From an uncultured Schlesneria sp. (lineage in GTDB: Bacteria > Planctomycetota > Planctomycetia > Planctomycetales > Planctomycetaceae): a stretch of DNA of 64,000 nucleotides. Shown here in pieces: positions 16,671 to 25,783 of the stretch. Under the pieces are notes generated by a model, which did no database searches, was not told the DNA's origin, and saw only the letters and a list, made by a program, of their open reading frames with translations. Where the stretch lies: positions 19,332 to 83,331 of the forward strand of contig CAILLA010000132.1 of the NCBI GenBank assembly GCA_903834925.1, given 5' to 3'. Both the position numbers and the translations under genes were made by a program. The first letter of the stretch is position 1, and each line of letters opens with the position of its first letter.

Positions 16671-19463
16671 ATGGTCATGACATCATCTCAGTTTCTTCAA
16701 AATACACTCGACGCTCTTACCGCTCACATCGCCATTCTGGACGAATCGGGAGGAATTGTCGAAGTGAACGATGCGTGGAGACGCTTCGCGCACTGCAACG
16801 CACAAAGCACGGCGGGCCTGGATGTCGGGGCCAATTACCTGACTGTTTGTGAACGAAGCCGGGGCAGGAATTCTGAGGAGGCAGTGGCTGTTGCAGGCGG
16901 GATTCGTGCGGTGATGGCGGGAGAGACCAATGAGTTTCACCTCGAATATCCATGCCACAGTCCGAAGGAGCAGAGATGGTTCATTGTTCGTGTGACGGGC
17001 TTTGGGGTTAACGGTGACCGCCGTGTTGTGGTTGTCCACGAAAATATTACAGAACGCCGAAACGCCGAAGAAAGCCTGAAAGTCAGCGACCTGGCGCTGA
17101 AGTCGATCTCGCAGGGCGTAATTATCACCGATGCGAACCGTCTGATTCTGTCTTCGAATGCGGCGTTCTCGTCAATCACCGGCTATAGCATCAATGAAAT
17201 CCTCGGCAGGAATTGCAATTTTCTTCAAGGCCCGCTGACCGATCCGAAAACGGTTGAAGCGATCAGGACGGCACTCAAAAACGGGACTCATTTTTCCGGC
17301 GAAATTCTGAACTACCGCAAGGATGGAAATACGTTTTGGAACGAGTTAACCATCTCGCCGCTTTGGAACGAACATGGCCGTTTAAGCCACTTTGTGGGAG
17401 TGACTCGCGACATTACAGACCGGAAATGGGCAGAACAAGTCGTCAGACAGGCCCAGGCGACGGCTGAAGCCTCAAGCCGAGCCAAAAGTGAGTTTCTCGC
17501 AAACATGAGCCACGAGATTCGGACACCGATGAACGGCATCATCGGCATGACCGAGTTGACGCTCGATACGGAGCTGACATCAAATCAACGGGAATACCTG
17601 GAAGCGGTCAAGATTTCGGCAGACGGATTGTTATCCGTGATCAACGATATCCTCGATTTCTCCAAGATCGAAGCAGGGAAACTCGATCTCGACCCTGTCC
17701 CATTCGATTTGAGAGAAACGCTGGATAATACCCTGAAACCTCTGGCCATGCGTGCTCACCAGAAAGGGCTGGAACTCACCTGCGATGTTGCCAGCGAAAT
17801 CCCTGACATCTTGGTGGCGGATTCCGTGAGGCTTCGTCAAATCTGGGTCAATCTGGTTGGCAACGCCGTGAAGTTTACGGCCAACGGCGAAATCGGAATT
17901 GCAGTGACAGTTGAATCAATGACTCGTGACAACGCAGTACTTCACTTCCAAGTCGCTGACACAGGGATTGGAATTCCTGCGGAGAAACTCGGGACGATTT
18001 TTGAACAGTTCTCTCAGGCGGATGGCTCGACCAATCGCCGGTACGGGGGAACGGGACTGGGACTGACGATCTCGACTCAACTCGTCAAGCTGATGGGTGG
18101 GCGGATGTGGGTCGAGAGTGAAGTCGGACGGGGTAGCACGTTCCACTTTACTGTCAGCCTCGGTATTTCAAGCACACAGCCAAAGCAGGACCATCGACAC
18201 CACTTGACCCGCCTGAAAGACATCTCGGTGCTCGTCGTCGATGACAACGCTACGAATCGGCGGATTCTTGATGAAATGCTGAAAAAGTGGCAAATGAAGC
18301 CGACATTGGCTGCCAGTGGCCCGATCGCACTGGCGACCCTTCGTCAAGCCACAGACGCAAGAGCGAAATTCCCGTTGATTATTGTCGATTGTGTCATGCC
18401 TGGGATGGACGGCTTTGCGCTCGTTGAACAGATTCATCAAGTCGATTCCTGTTCGAAGCCGGTCGTGATGATGTTGACTTCAGACAAACTCAGTGGAGAT
18501 ACCGCTCGATGTCGCGATTTAGGAATTGCATGTCACCTGGTGAAACCGGTGATGCAAGCCAAGCTTTTGAATTCGATCCTCATCGCTCTTGGTATTACTT
18601 CTTCTCCGAAGAATGAATCCAGTTCAAATTCGCCTGTTGTAATGTCTCCCGTCCCAAGCGATAGAAAAAACCTTCAGATCTTGCTGGCAGAAGATAATGT
18701 AGTCAACCAGAAAGTTGCGGTACGAATACTTGAGCGACAAGGTCACAAAGTTGAGGTGGCAGAAAACGGAAAAGAGGTTCTGAAACTTCTCGAAACGCGA
18801 TCGTTTGATGTCGTCTTAATGGACATCCAGATGCCCGAAATGAACGGCTTCGAGGCGACCGCCTGCATTCGAGCCCAAGAAAAGACGACGGGCTCGCATT
18901 TACCGATCGTCGCCATGACCGCCAATGCGATGAAGGGGGATCGAGAACGCTGCCTGGCCGAAGGGATGGACGATTATGTTTCCAAGCCAATCAAAATTCC
19001 GGAACTACTGGAAGCATTACAAAAGGTGACGTCAAAGCATTCAAGCCTGGAAAACAATCATTCCATTGTCGACCCCAAGACGTTGTCATTCGACTCAGAC
19101 GAGATACTGGCTAGCGTCGATCATGATTTTGGGGAATTAAAGGAACTGGTAAGGCTGTTCGTCTTGGTGATTCCCGGATCTCTTAACGCGGTCCAGGAAG
19201 CGATTGCAAAAAACGATTCTCGAGCCTTAAATCGGTCGAGTCATGATATCAAAGGAACCTTGGTCAACTTTTACGCTCCCACAGCCATCAATGCGGCATT
19301 CGCACTGGAAAAAATGGGCTACGATGGACAATTGGTTGACGCAAAAGCAACGTTTGTGGTTCTCGAAACGGCTGTGAAAAAACTGCAAGCCGAGTTGGTC
19401 TCATTTGTAAATCAACCGATTTTCGAGAAGAAATCACCGGACGACAAAAGGAATTGGAAATAA
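16671..19463 (+). CDS. Hybrid histidine kinase with LOV domain, two receivers and Hpt
   Basis: 930 aa, no membrane segment, so probably a soluble cytoplasmic sensor. Order: PAS (about 10-130); a second PAS of LOV type (about 140-250) with GRNCNFLQG, whose C182 matches the cysteine that forms the flavin adduct in blue-light LOV photoreceptors, plus NYRKDG and FWNELTISP; HisKA with phospho-acceptor H281 in NMSHEIRTPMNG; HATPase with NLVGNAVKFT, DTGIGI and GGTGLGL; receiver 1 (D573 in IVDCVMPG); receiver 2 (D718 in LMDIQMPEMNG); and Hpt with H858 in SSHDIKGT. This is an internal phosphorelay from light or redox sensing. The Gln usual at the end of LOV domains (GVQxDxT) is Thr here (GVTRDIT). No output regulator is adjacent; the single receiver at 23016 is a possible partner. 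Confidence 0.9.
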   Translation: MVMTSSQFLQNTLDALTAHIAILDESGGIVEVNDAWRRFAHCNAQSTAGLDVGANYLTVCERSRGRNSEEAVAVAGGIRAVMAGETNEFHLEYPCHSPKEQRWFIVRVTGFGVNGDRRVVVVHENITERRNAEESLKVSDLALKSISQGVIITDANRLILSSNAAFSSITGYSINEILGRNCNFLQGPLTDPKTVEAIRTALKNGTHFSGEILNYRKDGNTFWNELTISPLWNEHGRLSHFVGVTRDITDRKWAEQVVRQAQATAEASSRAKSEFLANMSHEIRTPMNGIIGMTELTLDTELTSNQREYLEAVKISADGLLSVINDILDFSKIEAGKLDLDPVPFDLRETLDNTLKPLAMRAHQKGLELTCDVASEIPDILVADSVRLRQIWVNLVGNAVKFTANGEIGIAVTVESMTRDNAVLHFQVADTGIGIPAEKLGTIFEQFSQADGSTNRRYGGTGLGLTISTQLVKLMGGRMWVESEVGRGSTFHFTVSLGISSTQPKQDHRHHLTRLKDISVLVVDDNATNRRILDEMLKKWQMKPTLAASGPIALATLRQATDARAKFPLIIVDCVMPGMDGFALVEQIHQVDSCSKPVVMMLTSDKLSGDTARCRDLGIACHLVKPVMQAKLLNSILIALGITSSPKNESSSNSPVVMSPVPSDRKNLQILLAEDNVVNQKVAVRILERQGHKVEVAENGKEVLKLLETRSFDVVLMDIQMPEMNGFEATACIRAQEKTTGSHLPIVAMTANAMKGDRERCLAEGMDDYVSKPIKIPELLEALQKVTSKHSSLENNHSIVDPKTLSFDSDEILASVDHDFGELKELVRLFVLVIPGSLNAVQEAIAKNDSRALNRSSHDIKGTLVNFYAPTAINAAFALEKMGYDGQLVDAKATFVVLETAVKKLQAELVSFVNQPIFEKKSPDDKRNWK

Positions 19464-19602
19464 TCCCCGGTCTGGCGATGAATCCAACGGGATTGTCTTC
19501 AATTATGCCGTCATTTTTCTGCTTCTTATAACGATGATGATTCATTCTGATTTTTCACATGCCTTGAAAAAGGCACGAAGGAAATCCAGGATTGATTTCA
19601 TC

Positions 19603-20335
19603 TCACCGCATTCGTTCAAGATAATTTGGAAACCATTTTTGGTCTTCAACGGACGCATTAAGTGGTTTCGCAGGCTTAAGCAGGGCTACCATTGCTGAAA
19701 GTCTCGCTTTTTTTCCACCACTCGGCCTCCGCAACTCCTTATGATCGTCAGATGCGTCCAGTTTCCAATCGTTAACGTATTTATCGGCGTGCTTGTGAAG
19801 TTCCGGAAATCGGATTTCCCCCAAGCGGTAAGAGGACGTCTTCACGTGTTCCCTCTGCACCGCGTCCTGGAAATGCAAAAACGCCGACGGGCGGTCCATC
19901 CGTTGAAGTGATTGTTTCCAAAACCTGAGGCCGCGAATACCCCCGCTCCTCAAGCAGTTCAGCGAATTCATTGAATCGATCGGCCGGCGGAACGTCGTCG
20001 GAATCGAGAACAATACCCACAGCCGACGGATTTAAGTCCAAACGAAGGAAGGCTTCGTGGTCAGAAATCATCGTGCGTCGAATATTCGTAATTCCCTGAG
20101 AATTGCGAATTGCGACGCAGAAGCGTTCGTCAATTAAGAATGCAGGAGCAGGGACCGTTCGACGTTTGATATCATCTCCCTCAGGCCACTTGAACTGGCT
20201 GAGCCATTTGCTGGCCTCTTCTGGAAGGTCCGCTTTGCGTTTGACCTCATCAAATTTAAATTCGGAACGTAATATCTGCGTAAGCACCACGACGTCCAGG
20301 ACACCTTCTGCGATGAGGTATACAAATTTTTTCAT
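19603..20335 (-). CDS. TOPRIM / DUF3226-like nuclease partner, frameshifted
   Basis: The first frame (ATG 20335 to stop 19781) reads 184 aa but loses sense after LLPLG. The +1 frame continues sensibly (LGEIRFPELHKHADKYV...) to a stop at 19603, so the intact protein would be about 243 aa. The shift falls in a run of five G on the minus strand (19818-19822). TOPRIM-type acidic residues are present: E10 in LIAEGVLD, D111 and D113 in VLDSDD, and GTREDVLLPL, which fits the DUF3226 pattern. TOPRIM domains cut or join nucleic acids using Mg2+. Its ATG overlaps the stop of the upstream ATPase gene (ATGA), so the pair is coupled, like OLD-ATPase/TOPRIM defence pairs. It may be a pseudogene, a sequencing error or a recoded gene. 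Confidence 0.65.
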
Positions 20336-21369
20336 CGAAGATCAGTTCCTGATTCTCTGAGTTCGATCAAATTCTCTAGATCGTATCGATGAACAACGAT
20401 TTGTTTGTCTCGTTTGTGAAGGTAAAAGGTTGCCATGTTATCGGCGAAATTACGACAAGAGCCGATTAAAGAGTCGATAGCTTCTAGACTGTGGGTTGTC
20501 GCTAAGATCTGGACCTCTGCCGTCTTTGCCGCCTGGATAAGTTTTGAAAAAACTTGCCCGAGAATCCTAGGATGGATTCCTGCTTCAATTTCGTCGACCA
20601 ATAGCAATCCACCTTGTGAACGAACCAGCGCTAGAGCCAAAGCAGCCGACCGACGCATCCCATCACCGAACGAAGCAAGGTCCACCACACCTCTGTCCCC
20701 ATGTGTCACACGAACTCCATCACGGCCACGACTTGCGCTAATATCTAGTCCCTTTACCTTTTCATCAAAAAGACTCAATAACTCGACTGCAAGCTCCTTT
20801 TTTCCTTCGTCGACGACCTTACTGAGGTGCTCAACAAGGTGGCGGGTCGAACGGTGTGTCGCTGGAGTCACCGTAAAAGATCGGAAGAAATGGACTTTGT
20901 CGCTATACTGCGCGGGGGTCTCTCGCCGAAACTCCATCGTATGAATTGCCGTTGGATTCTCACCGTGATTGACCCTTGATTCCACTCGTAAGGTCAGATC
21001 CTCAGATTCTTCAGAGCCCCAACTGAGGCTCGCGAGTCCACTCGCCACTAGCTTTCGTTCCTGACCTTGCAACATTCCTTCGATCTTCAGAGGTTTTGTT
21101 TGTTTTGGACCATCATCGACCTGCAAAGGCGAATCGGATGGAAACAAGGACCACAACCCATCGACCAAGGGCATGTCGAGATCACGTTGCCTGGCAACCT
21201 GAACCCATTGAGCAGGATCAAAAGGTCTCAAAAGTAGGGCTGCAGCTTCAAGCACGCTGCTCTTTCCTGCGTTATTTGCTCCAACGACAAGACTGATCGG
21301 TGCCAATTGAACAAGCTTGACGCCGTTCATCCCGCGAAAGGCATCTATTGTAAGATCATTAAGAATCAT
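20332..21369 (-). CDS. OLD/AAA15-like ABC-type ATPase of a putative defence module
   Basis: 345 aa. Opens with the recF/OLD-like strand ILNDLTIDAFRGMNGV, Walker A GANNAGKSS (30-38), an ABC signature variant SFGDGMRRS (233-241), Walker B LLLVDEIEAGIH (255-266) and H-loop TTHSLEAI (H293). This is the AAA_15/AAA_21 type found in OLD nucleases, PARIS AriA, RloA and AbiL-type proteins. It has no nuclease domain of its own; the TOPRIM is a separate protein encoded directly downstream through an ATGA overlap. The role is inferred, not shown: sensing of phage or damaged DNA by an ATPase that licenses a TOPRIM effector. The ATG has GGAG seven bases upstream. The module stands alone, flanked by unrelated housekeeping genes on the other strand. 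Confidence 0.85.
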   Translation of the reverse strand: MILNDLTIDAFRGMNGVKLVQLAPISLVVGANNAGKSSVLEAAALLLRPFDPAQWVQVARQRDLDMPLVDGLWSLFPSDSPLQVDDGPKQTKPLKIEGMLQGQERKLVASGLASLSWGSEESEDLTLRVESRVNHGENPTAIHTMEFRRETPAQYSDKVHFFRSFTVTPATHRSTRHLVEHLSKVVDEGKKELAVELLSLFDEKVKGLDISASRGRDGVRVTHGDRGVVDLASFGDGMRRSAALALALVRSQGGLLLVDEIEAGIHPRILGQVFSKLIQAAKTAEVQILATTHSLEAIDSLIGSCRNFADNMATFYLHKRDKQIVVHRYDLENLIELRESGTDLR

Positions 21370-21679
21370 TCCCGCTCCAATAAAACATCCCTCCCGAAAG
21401 CAATTCGCAATTCCTAAAAAATGGTCAAGCTTGTCTTCAGAACACCGTTAAAACAAAAATCATGGAAATGGATTGGTCAGAACAATTTTAGCCTCCGCTG
21501 AGAATTATGCGACGATACTCGATCAAGCGGTTGGCAATTGTCATGTGCGCCGGGGACGGACATTGACTCATGTGAATACGCCATTTCATCCAAGCCGATC
21601 CTAATGATTGAGTTCCAGAAATGAATTAGGTAGTCATACTTCGTATTCGACCGCAAGATGATCTGACGGAGAACTAGAA
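21370..21679. other. Intergenic space between divergent genes
   Basis: 310 bases that must hold the promoters of the ATPase/TOPRIM pair (leftward) and of the SDR gene (rightward). I see no clear repeat, RNA or operator. Confidence 0.4.
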
Positions 21680-22438
21680 TTGTTCACACGAATTTCTGAT
21701 CGTTACCAGAATTGCACGGCCGTCGTGATCGGCGCGGGTGGGATCGGTGGTGCGATTGTCCGAATCCTGTCTGGCAAGGTGAAGAATCTGGTTGTCGCGG
21801 ACCAGAATCAGACGCTGCTTGACGCGCTGCCTGACTCCTCCGGACCGACGACACTTTGGAAACGAAAACTGGATGTTCGTGACACATCTGCCGTTTCGGA
21901 ACTTTTCACCGAAATTGAGACGAAGATCGGCGGATTGGATTATCTGTTTTACGCGGCAGGTATTCTCAATATTGAGCCGCTCGCCGAAACGACGCCCGAT
22001 CTGTGGAACCGGGCGATGGATATCAATCTCAACGGCGCATTCTACTGTGTTCAGGCAGCGGCGGAACGAATGCGATCAAAGCAGCGTGGCAGCATTCTCG
22101 TGTTGGGATCAATCGCAGGGACAAAGGCTCGATCAGGCTCACGGGTGAATCCGGTCTACAACACCACAAAGGCAGGACTGGCAGCCTTCGTCAATGCGGC
22201 GGCGATGCAGCTTCGCAGCCATCATGTGCGGATCAACTGTATTTCACCGGGTCCAACCGAAACGGTGATGATGGATCTCCAGCCGAAGCAGGTTCACGCC
22301 GCAGTCAACGAAATTGCGTTGGATGGCCGAATGAACGATCCTGTTGAGGTCGCCGAATTGGCGTTATTTATCGCCGCTCACGGGCGGTTCACGGGTGAAG
22401 ACATCTGCATGGGTGGCGGGGCTGGGCTGGGTGGTTGA
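21680..22438 (+). CDS. SDR family NAD(P)-dependent oxidoreductase
   Basis: 252 aa from TTG 21680, with GGAG upstream. Classical short-chain dehydrogenase: dinucleotide-binding GAGGIGGA (18-25), YAAG (91-94) in place of NNAG, catalytic S144 in VLGSIAG, Y160 and K164 in YNTTKAG, and a tail GEDICMGGGAGLGG typical of beta-ketoacyl-reductase-like members. It oxidises or reduces an alcohol/ketone pair with NAD(P). The substrate is unknown. The DUF488 gene follows 18 bases downstream and probably shares its transcript. Confidence 0.88.
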   Translation: MFTRISDRYQNCTAVVIGAGGIGGAIVRILSGKVKNLVVADQNQTLLDALPDSSGPTTLWKRKLDVRDTSAVSELFTEIETKIGGLDYLFYAAGILNIEPLAETTPDLWNRAMDINLNGAFYCVQAAAERMRSKQRGSILVLGSIAGTKARSGSRVNPVYNTTKAGLAAFVNAAAMQLRSHHVRINCISPGPTETVMMDLQPKQVHAAVNEIALDGRMNDPVEVAELALFIAAHGRFTGEDICMGGGAGLGG

Positions 22439-22456
22439 CAATCTTGGAGCGAACAC

Positions 22457-22825
22457 TTGGCGATTGAAATTCGATTGAAACGAATTTATGACGAACCTGC
22501 TGACGACGACGGTAACCGTTTGCTCGTTGATCGACTTTGGCCACGGGGGATCTCAAAAGAGCATGCCCGGATTGACGTATGGGCTAAGGATTTTACTCCA
22601 TCAAACGAATTGCGGAAGTGGTTCCATGCTGACCCGACGAGAATCGACGAATTCACGATTCGGTATCTTGACGAACTGGAAAAGCAAACGACCGCGATTG
22701 AACAGATCTTGTTCTCGCTGCCGCATACGACGATTACACTTGTGACGGCGACCACAGACCTTGAAAATGGACACGCTGCGATCTTAAAACGTTTTTTGCA
22801 ACCGCTCCTACAGAAAAGGGGCTAG
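22457..22825 (+). CDS. DUF488 family protein
   Basis: 122 aa from TTG 22457, nine bases after GGAG. The sequence carries the family pattern IRLKRIYDEP, RLLVDRLWPRGIS, WAKDFTPSNELRKWFH and a late hydrophobic TITLVTATTD. DUF488 proteins (YeaO-like) are small and of unknown biochemical role, though a conserved Arg/Cys pattern suggests an enzyme or nucleic-acid role. It lies close behind the SDR gene on the same strand. Confidence 0.85.
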   Translation: MAIEIRLKRIYDEPADDDGNRLLVDRLWPRGISKEHARIDVWAKDFTPSNELRKWFHADPTRIDEFTIRYLDELEKQTTAIEQILFSLPHTTITLVTATTDLENGHAAILKRFLQPLLQKRG

Positions 22826-23015
22826 AAAGCGCTTAAACCGCCGTTAGAATTTCCAGAAGGCTCCTCGATCATCCAAATGGGAACTCGTACGCGTTTGGCC
22901 GACGAAACCTTGTTACCGACTCCGATTGACCAGCAGGGAAGATTCTGTTAACCCGTAGGAAGCTGGTGAGCCAGAAAAGTGGATTGTTATCTTTCGAGTT
23001 TTGCGGTGAAAGCCC

Positions 23016-23426
23016 ATGATTGTCGAACAGTATCAACTGTTAATCGCTGACGACGACGACGCCTTTCGCAGTACGCTATGCGAAATCTTCGAACCGTTTT
23101 TTCGATTGATCGAAGCCGAGTCGGGTGAAGAAGCCCTCGAACGAGCGGCCCACGAAGACGTCCACCTCGCGCTGTTCGACATGCATATGCAACGCCTGAC
23201 AGGGCTAGAAGCACTTCGGCAATTGAAAGAAATCCACATTATCGCGCCCTGCATCCTGATCACGGCTGATTACACGACGGAACTGTGCGATGATGCCGCA
23301 GAGGCGCAAGCGTTTACGGTCTTGAAGAAACCAGTCACTAAGCGGGAACTTGTGACAGCGGTCGCCACGGCCGTCGCAACCGCTTACCACGACAACGAAC
23401 TGACACACCGAATGCTCAGCACGTGA
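23016..23426 (+). CDS. Single-domain response regulator (CheY-like)
   Basis: 136 aa, one receiver domain and no output domain. Acidic pocket ADDDD (11-15), phospho-acceptor D55 in LFDMHMQ, T83 in LITADY and K105 in LKKPV are all present, so it should be phosphorylatable. After the receiver there is only a short helix ending HRMLST. Possible partners are the hybrid kinase at 16671 or kinases elsewhere. It may pass phosphate or act by protein binding. The downstream gene is only 27 bases away and may be co-transcribed. Confidence 0.88.
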   Translation: MIVEQYQLLIADDDDAFRSTLCEIFEPFFRLIEAESGEEALERAAHEDVHLALFDMHMQRLTGLEALRQLKEIHIIAPCILITADYTTELCDDAAEAQAFTVLKKPVTKRELVTAVATAVATAYHDNELTHRMLST

Positions 23427-23453
23427 TTTTCACCCATTCAATACGGTGCCGTT

Positions 23454-24254
23454 ATGCCAACTTTGACGCCGTTACGAACCGGGTATCGCTTCGGATCTTC
23501 CGAGCAGCCTCAAGAATATGCACACCCGCCACTGATCGAAGTCTGGTTGGGAGTGGATTTCGCATCTCCGGCTGATTTCAACGAAATCACGGCGAACGAA
23601 TGGCGAAATCGACTTGGCCCCGAATGGCCAGCCGACTGGCAGCAAATTGGCCCGGCTGAACGCCATTCGTCAAAGCCACATGATATCGAGCGTCAATTAC
23701 GCAATGGCATGGGTGATCGCGCCATCCGCTTTAACCAAGACGGATTTCGCTTTGGCTGGCTCGGTCACGATGGGAGCATGTACCCGCGATATGAGGCAAT
23801 CCGGGATGGGTTCGTCGCCACATTAGACGCGGTTCGTGATGTCATGCCGAAACTCGGGTTACCGACGCGGTGGTCCATCAGTTATGTCAACCGGATTCCA
23901 CAAGGAACGGTCTGGAGTTCACCCGTCGATTGGACATTTTTCAGATTGTGGCAGCCCAACCCGTTGAACAAATTGAAAATCGAAGCAGACGGCTTTGTCG
24001 GTCGCTGGCAATTTCCTCTTGAAGCAGAACGGGGGACGATCGTGATCGAACTGACTCATGAGCCAGCCGTATCGAACAAGTCTGATACGGAATTTCTCTG
24101 GCTTCAAATGACAACTTCCGGCACAACCGACACCCACGAATCGTCATTATTCGATGGCCTCGATTACGGTCGTGAAACCATCGTACGAGCATTCGGCGAA
24201 TTGGTAACTTCTGATGCCAAACAGTACTGGGGTGCCTTTCAGGCGAGAAGGTAG
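23454..24254 (+). CDS. TIGR04255-like protein of unknown function
   Basis: 266 aa. The layout resembles TIGR04255 proteins: an early HPPLIEVWLGVDF strand, a middle IRFNQDGFRFGW, a conserved asparagine block ISYVNRI, and an end with SLFDGLDYGRETIVRAFGEL followed by KQYWGAF. The family is sporadically distributed and is sometimes found near restriction or other defence genes, but has no proven role. No signal peptide is seen. The assignment is by pattern only. Confidence 0.6.
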   Translation: MPTLTPLRTGYRFGSSEQPQEYAHPPLIEVWLGVDFASPADFNEITANEWRNRLGPEWPADWQQIGPAERHSSKPHDIERQLRNGMGDRAIRFNQDGFRFGWLGHDGSMYPRYEAIRDGFVATLDAVRDVMPKLGLPTRWSISYVNRIPQGTVWSSPVDWTFFRLWQPNPLNKLKIEADGFVGRWQFPLEAERGTIVIELTHEPAVSNKSDTEFLWLQMTTSGTTDTHESSLFDGLDYGRETIVRAFGELVTSDAKQYWGAFQARR

Positions 24255-24287
24255 TTGTGAGTGAGTAGAAAGTAGACAGCAGAAAAT

Positions 24288-24450
24288 CGTTTAACCGCGC
24301 CTCGAAGCGAAGCGGGAGCAGAGCGGCAGATTTGCCGTCAACCGAGGCGTCATTTCTCGTTGGAGGATTGCGAAAGGGCCGATCCGGGGCAACGGTCAAA
24401 GAGTTTGGCTGAACGCCGATCCGACTGCGCCGAAGGCTACGTGTTAAACG
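24288..24450. repeat. Weak inverted repeat in the convergent space before trpS end
   Basis: CGTTTAAC at 24288 is mirrored by GTTAAACG at 24443, with partly matching inner sequence (CGCGCCTCGAAGC against the complement of GCGCCGAAGGCTACG). It overlaps the last codons of trpS and may help end both convergent transcripts. Confidence 0.3.
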
Positions 24451-25429
24451 AAGATTCTGCCGCATGACCTAACCCACATGCCTGTCTGACTCGCTTGAGG
24501 ACTTCCTGGCCTTTTTTTCTTGCCTTTTTTGCCCCTTCTTGCAAGACGGCTTCAACGTAAGCGGGGTCTGCCACCAGTTCTGCTCGTTTGGTTCTAGCCG
24601 CATTGAAATAGGACATGGATGCGTCGAAGACCGCCTGTTTGGCCTCGCCGTAGCCCATTCCACCCGCTCGATACCGATCGGCCAACTCCGCCTGTTGCTC
24701 AGGCGTGGCGAAGAGCTGATAAAGGGCAAACACCGAGCACGTTTCGGGATTCTTGGGGGCTTCCATTGGCAACGAATCGGTTTTGATCGACATGATCCGT
24801 TTTCTCAGGGACTTTTCCGGCTCAAAGATCTCGATCGTATTGCCATAGCTCTTGGACATCTTTTCGCCATCCGTCCCCGGCACTTTGGCTCCTTCTTTGA
24901 GAACGCGCGCCGTCGGCAAGTGGAGAATCTCACCACCATAGGTGCTGTTAAATCGCTGGGCGATATCGCGAGTCACTTCCAGGTGCTGGATCTGGTCGGC
25001 TCCAACCGGTACGACGTCGCTGTCGTACAGCAGAATGTCCGCTGCCATCAGGACGGGATAGGTAAATAGTCCCGCATCCGGGGCAATTCCCTTGGCAACT
25101 TTGTCTTTATAGGACGTGCATTTCTCAAGCAGGCTGAACTGCGTCACCGTCAGCAGCAACCACATCAGTTCGGTCACTTCGGGAACATCCGACTGGCGAA
25201 AGAGCGTCGCGCGAGCAGGGTCCAGCCCCAGTGCCAGCAAATCCAGAGCGGCATCCGTGACATTCTGTTTCAAAACTTTGGCATCACGGACCGTTGTCAG
25301 TGCATGCAGGTCGGCGATGAAGTAAAACGATTGCTCGTTTCCCTGCAATGCAATGTATTGCTGAATCGCACCAAAATAATTGCCCCAATGAAATCGACCC
25401 GTGGGCTGAATACCGGAAAGAACTCGCAT
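24437..25429 (-). CDS. trpS: Tryptophan--tRNA ligase
   Basis: 330 aa, normal for bacterial TrpRS. Class I aminoacyl-tRNA synthetase signatures are present: HWGN (14-17) as the HIGH motif after [11 protein letters not shown], and KMSKS (190-194) preceded by KVPGTDGE. Other family marks are [24 protein letters not shown] and [12 protein letters not shown], which bind tryptophan and adenylate. It charges tRNA-Trp in the cytoplasm. It lies alone, with an unrelated gene convergent on its 3' side. Confidence 0.96.
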   Translation of the reverse strand: MRVLSGIQPTGRFHWGNYFGAIQQYIALQGNEQSFYFIADLHALTTVRDAKVLKQNVTDAALDLLALGLDPARATLFRQSDVPEVTELMWLLLTVTQFSLLEKCTSYKDKVAKGIAPDAGLFTYPVLMAADILLYDSDVVPVGADQIQHLEVTRDIAQRFNSTYGGEILHLPTARVLKEGAKVPGTDGEKMSKSYGNTIEIFEPEKSLRKRIMSIKTDSLPMEAPKNPETCSVFALYQLFATPEQQAELADRYRAGGMGYGEAKQAVFDASMSYFNAARTKRAELVADPAYVEAVLQEGAKKARKKGQEVLKRVRQACGLGHAAESSFNT

Positions 25430-25577
25430 GCATCACCAAAAAGTTAGAACCGCACACCTGACATCAGAAAGCATTCGCTGGATGGACTAAGCAAGAAGAT
25501 ATCAAATGTCGTAGAAAAAGTGGCCATTGTCGAGAACACCATAATGAATGATGATTCTGAATGCGATTTTTGATTTT

Positions 25578-25722
25578 GACGAAAACGAAACCCCACTGCC
25601 CCTGCGGCGGTGGTTAACGGGCCTTTGCCCTAGGAATTTTTATTTCATCGTATCGGTGAATGGTGGCTCGTGCTGGTGCAACGGCCCGTTAACCACTGCC
25701 ACGGGGGCAGTGGGGTTTCGTC
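25578..25722. repeat. Long inverted repeat (MITE-like hairpin)
   Basis: Arms of about 40 bases (25578-25623 and 25683-25722) match from GAAACCCCACTGCCCC to GTGGTTAACGGGCC around a loop of about 59 bases. Small differences and one six-base indel separate the arms. It fills the divergent space between trpS and the glycosyltransferase; the rest of 25430-25783 holds nothing recognisable. Confidence 0.75.
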
Positions 25723-25783
25723 AAATTGCCTCCGGCGTTGGTCGGATTTCCTTTTGTGACTCCCAGACTTGGACGAACCACCC

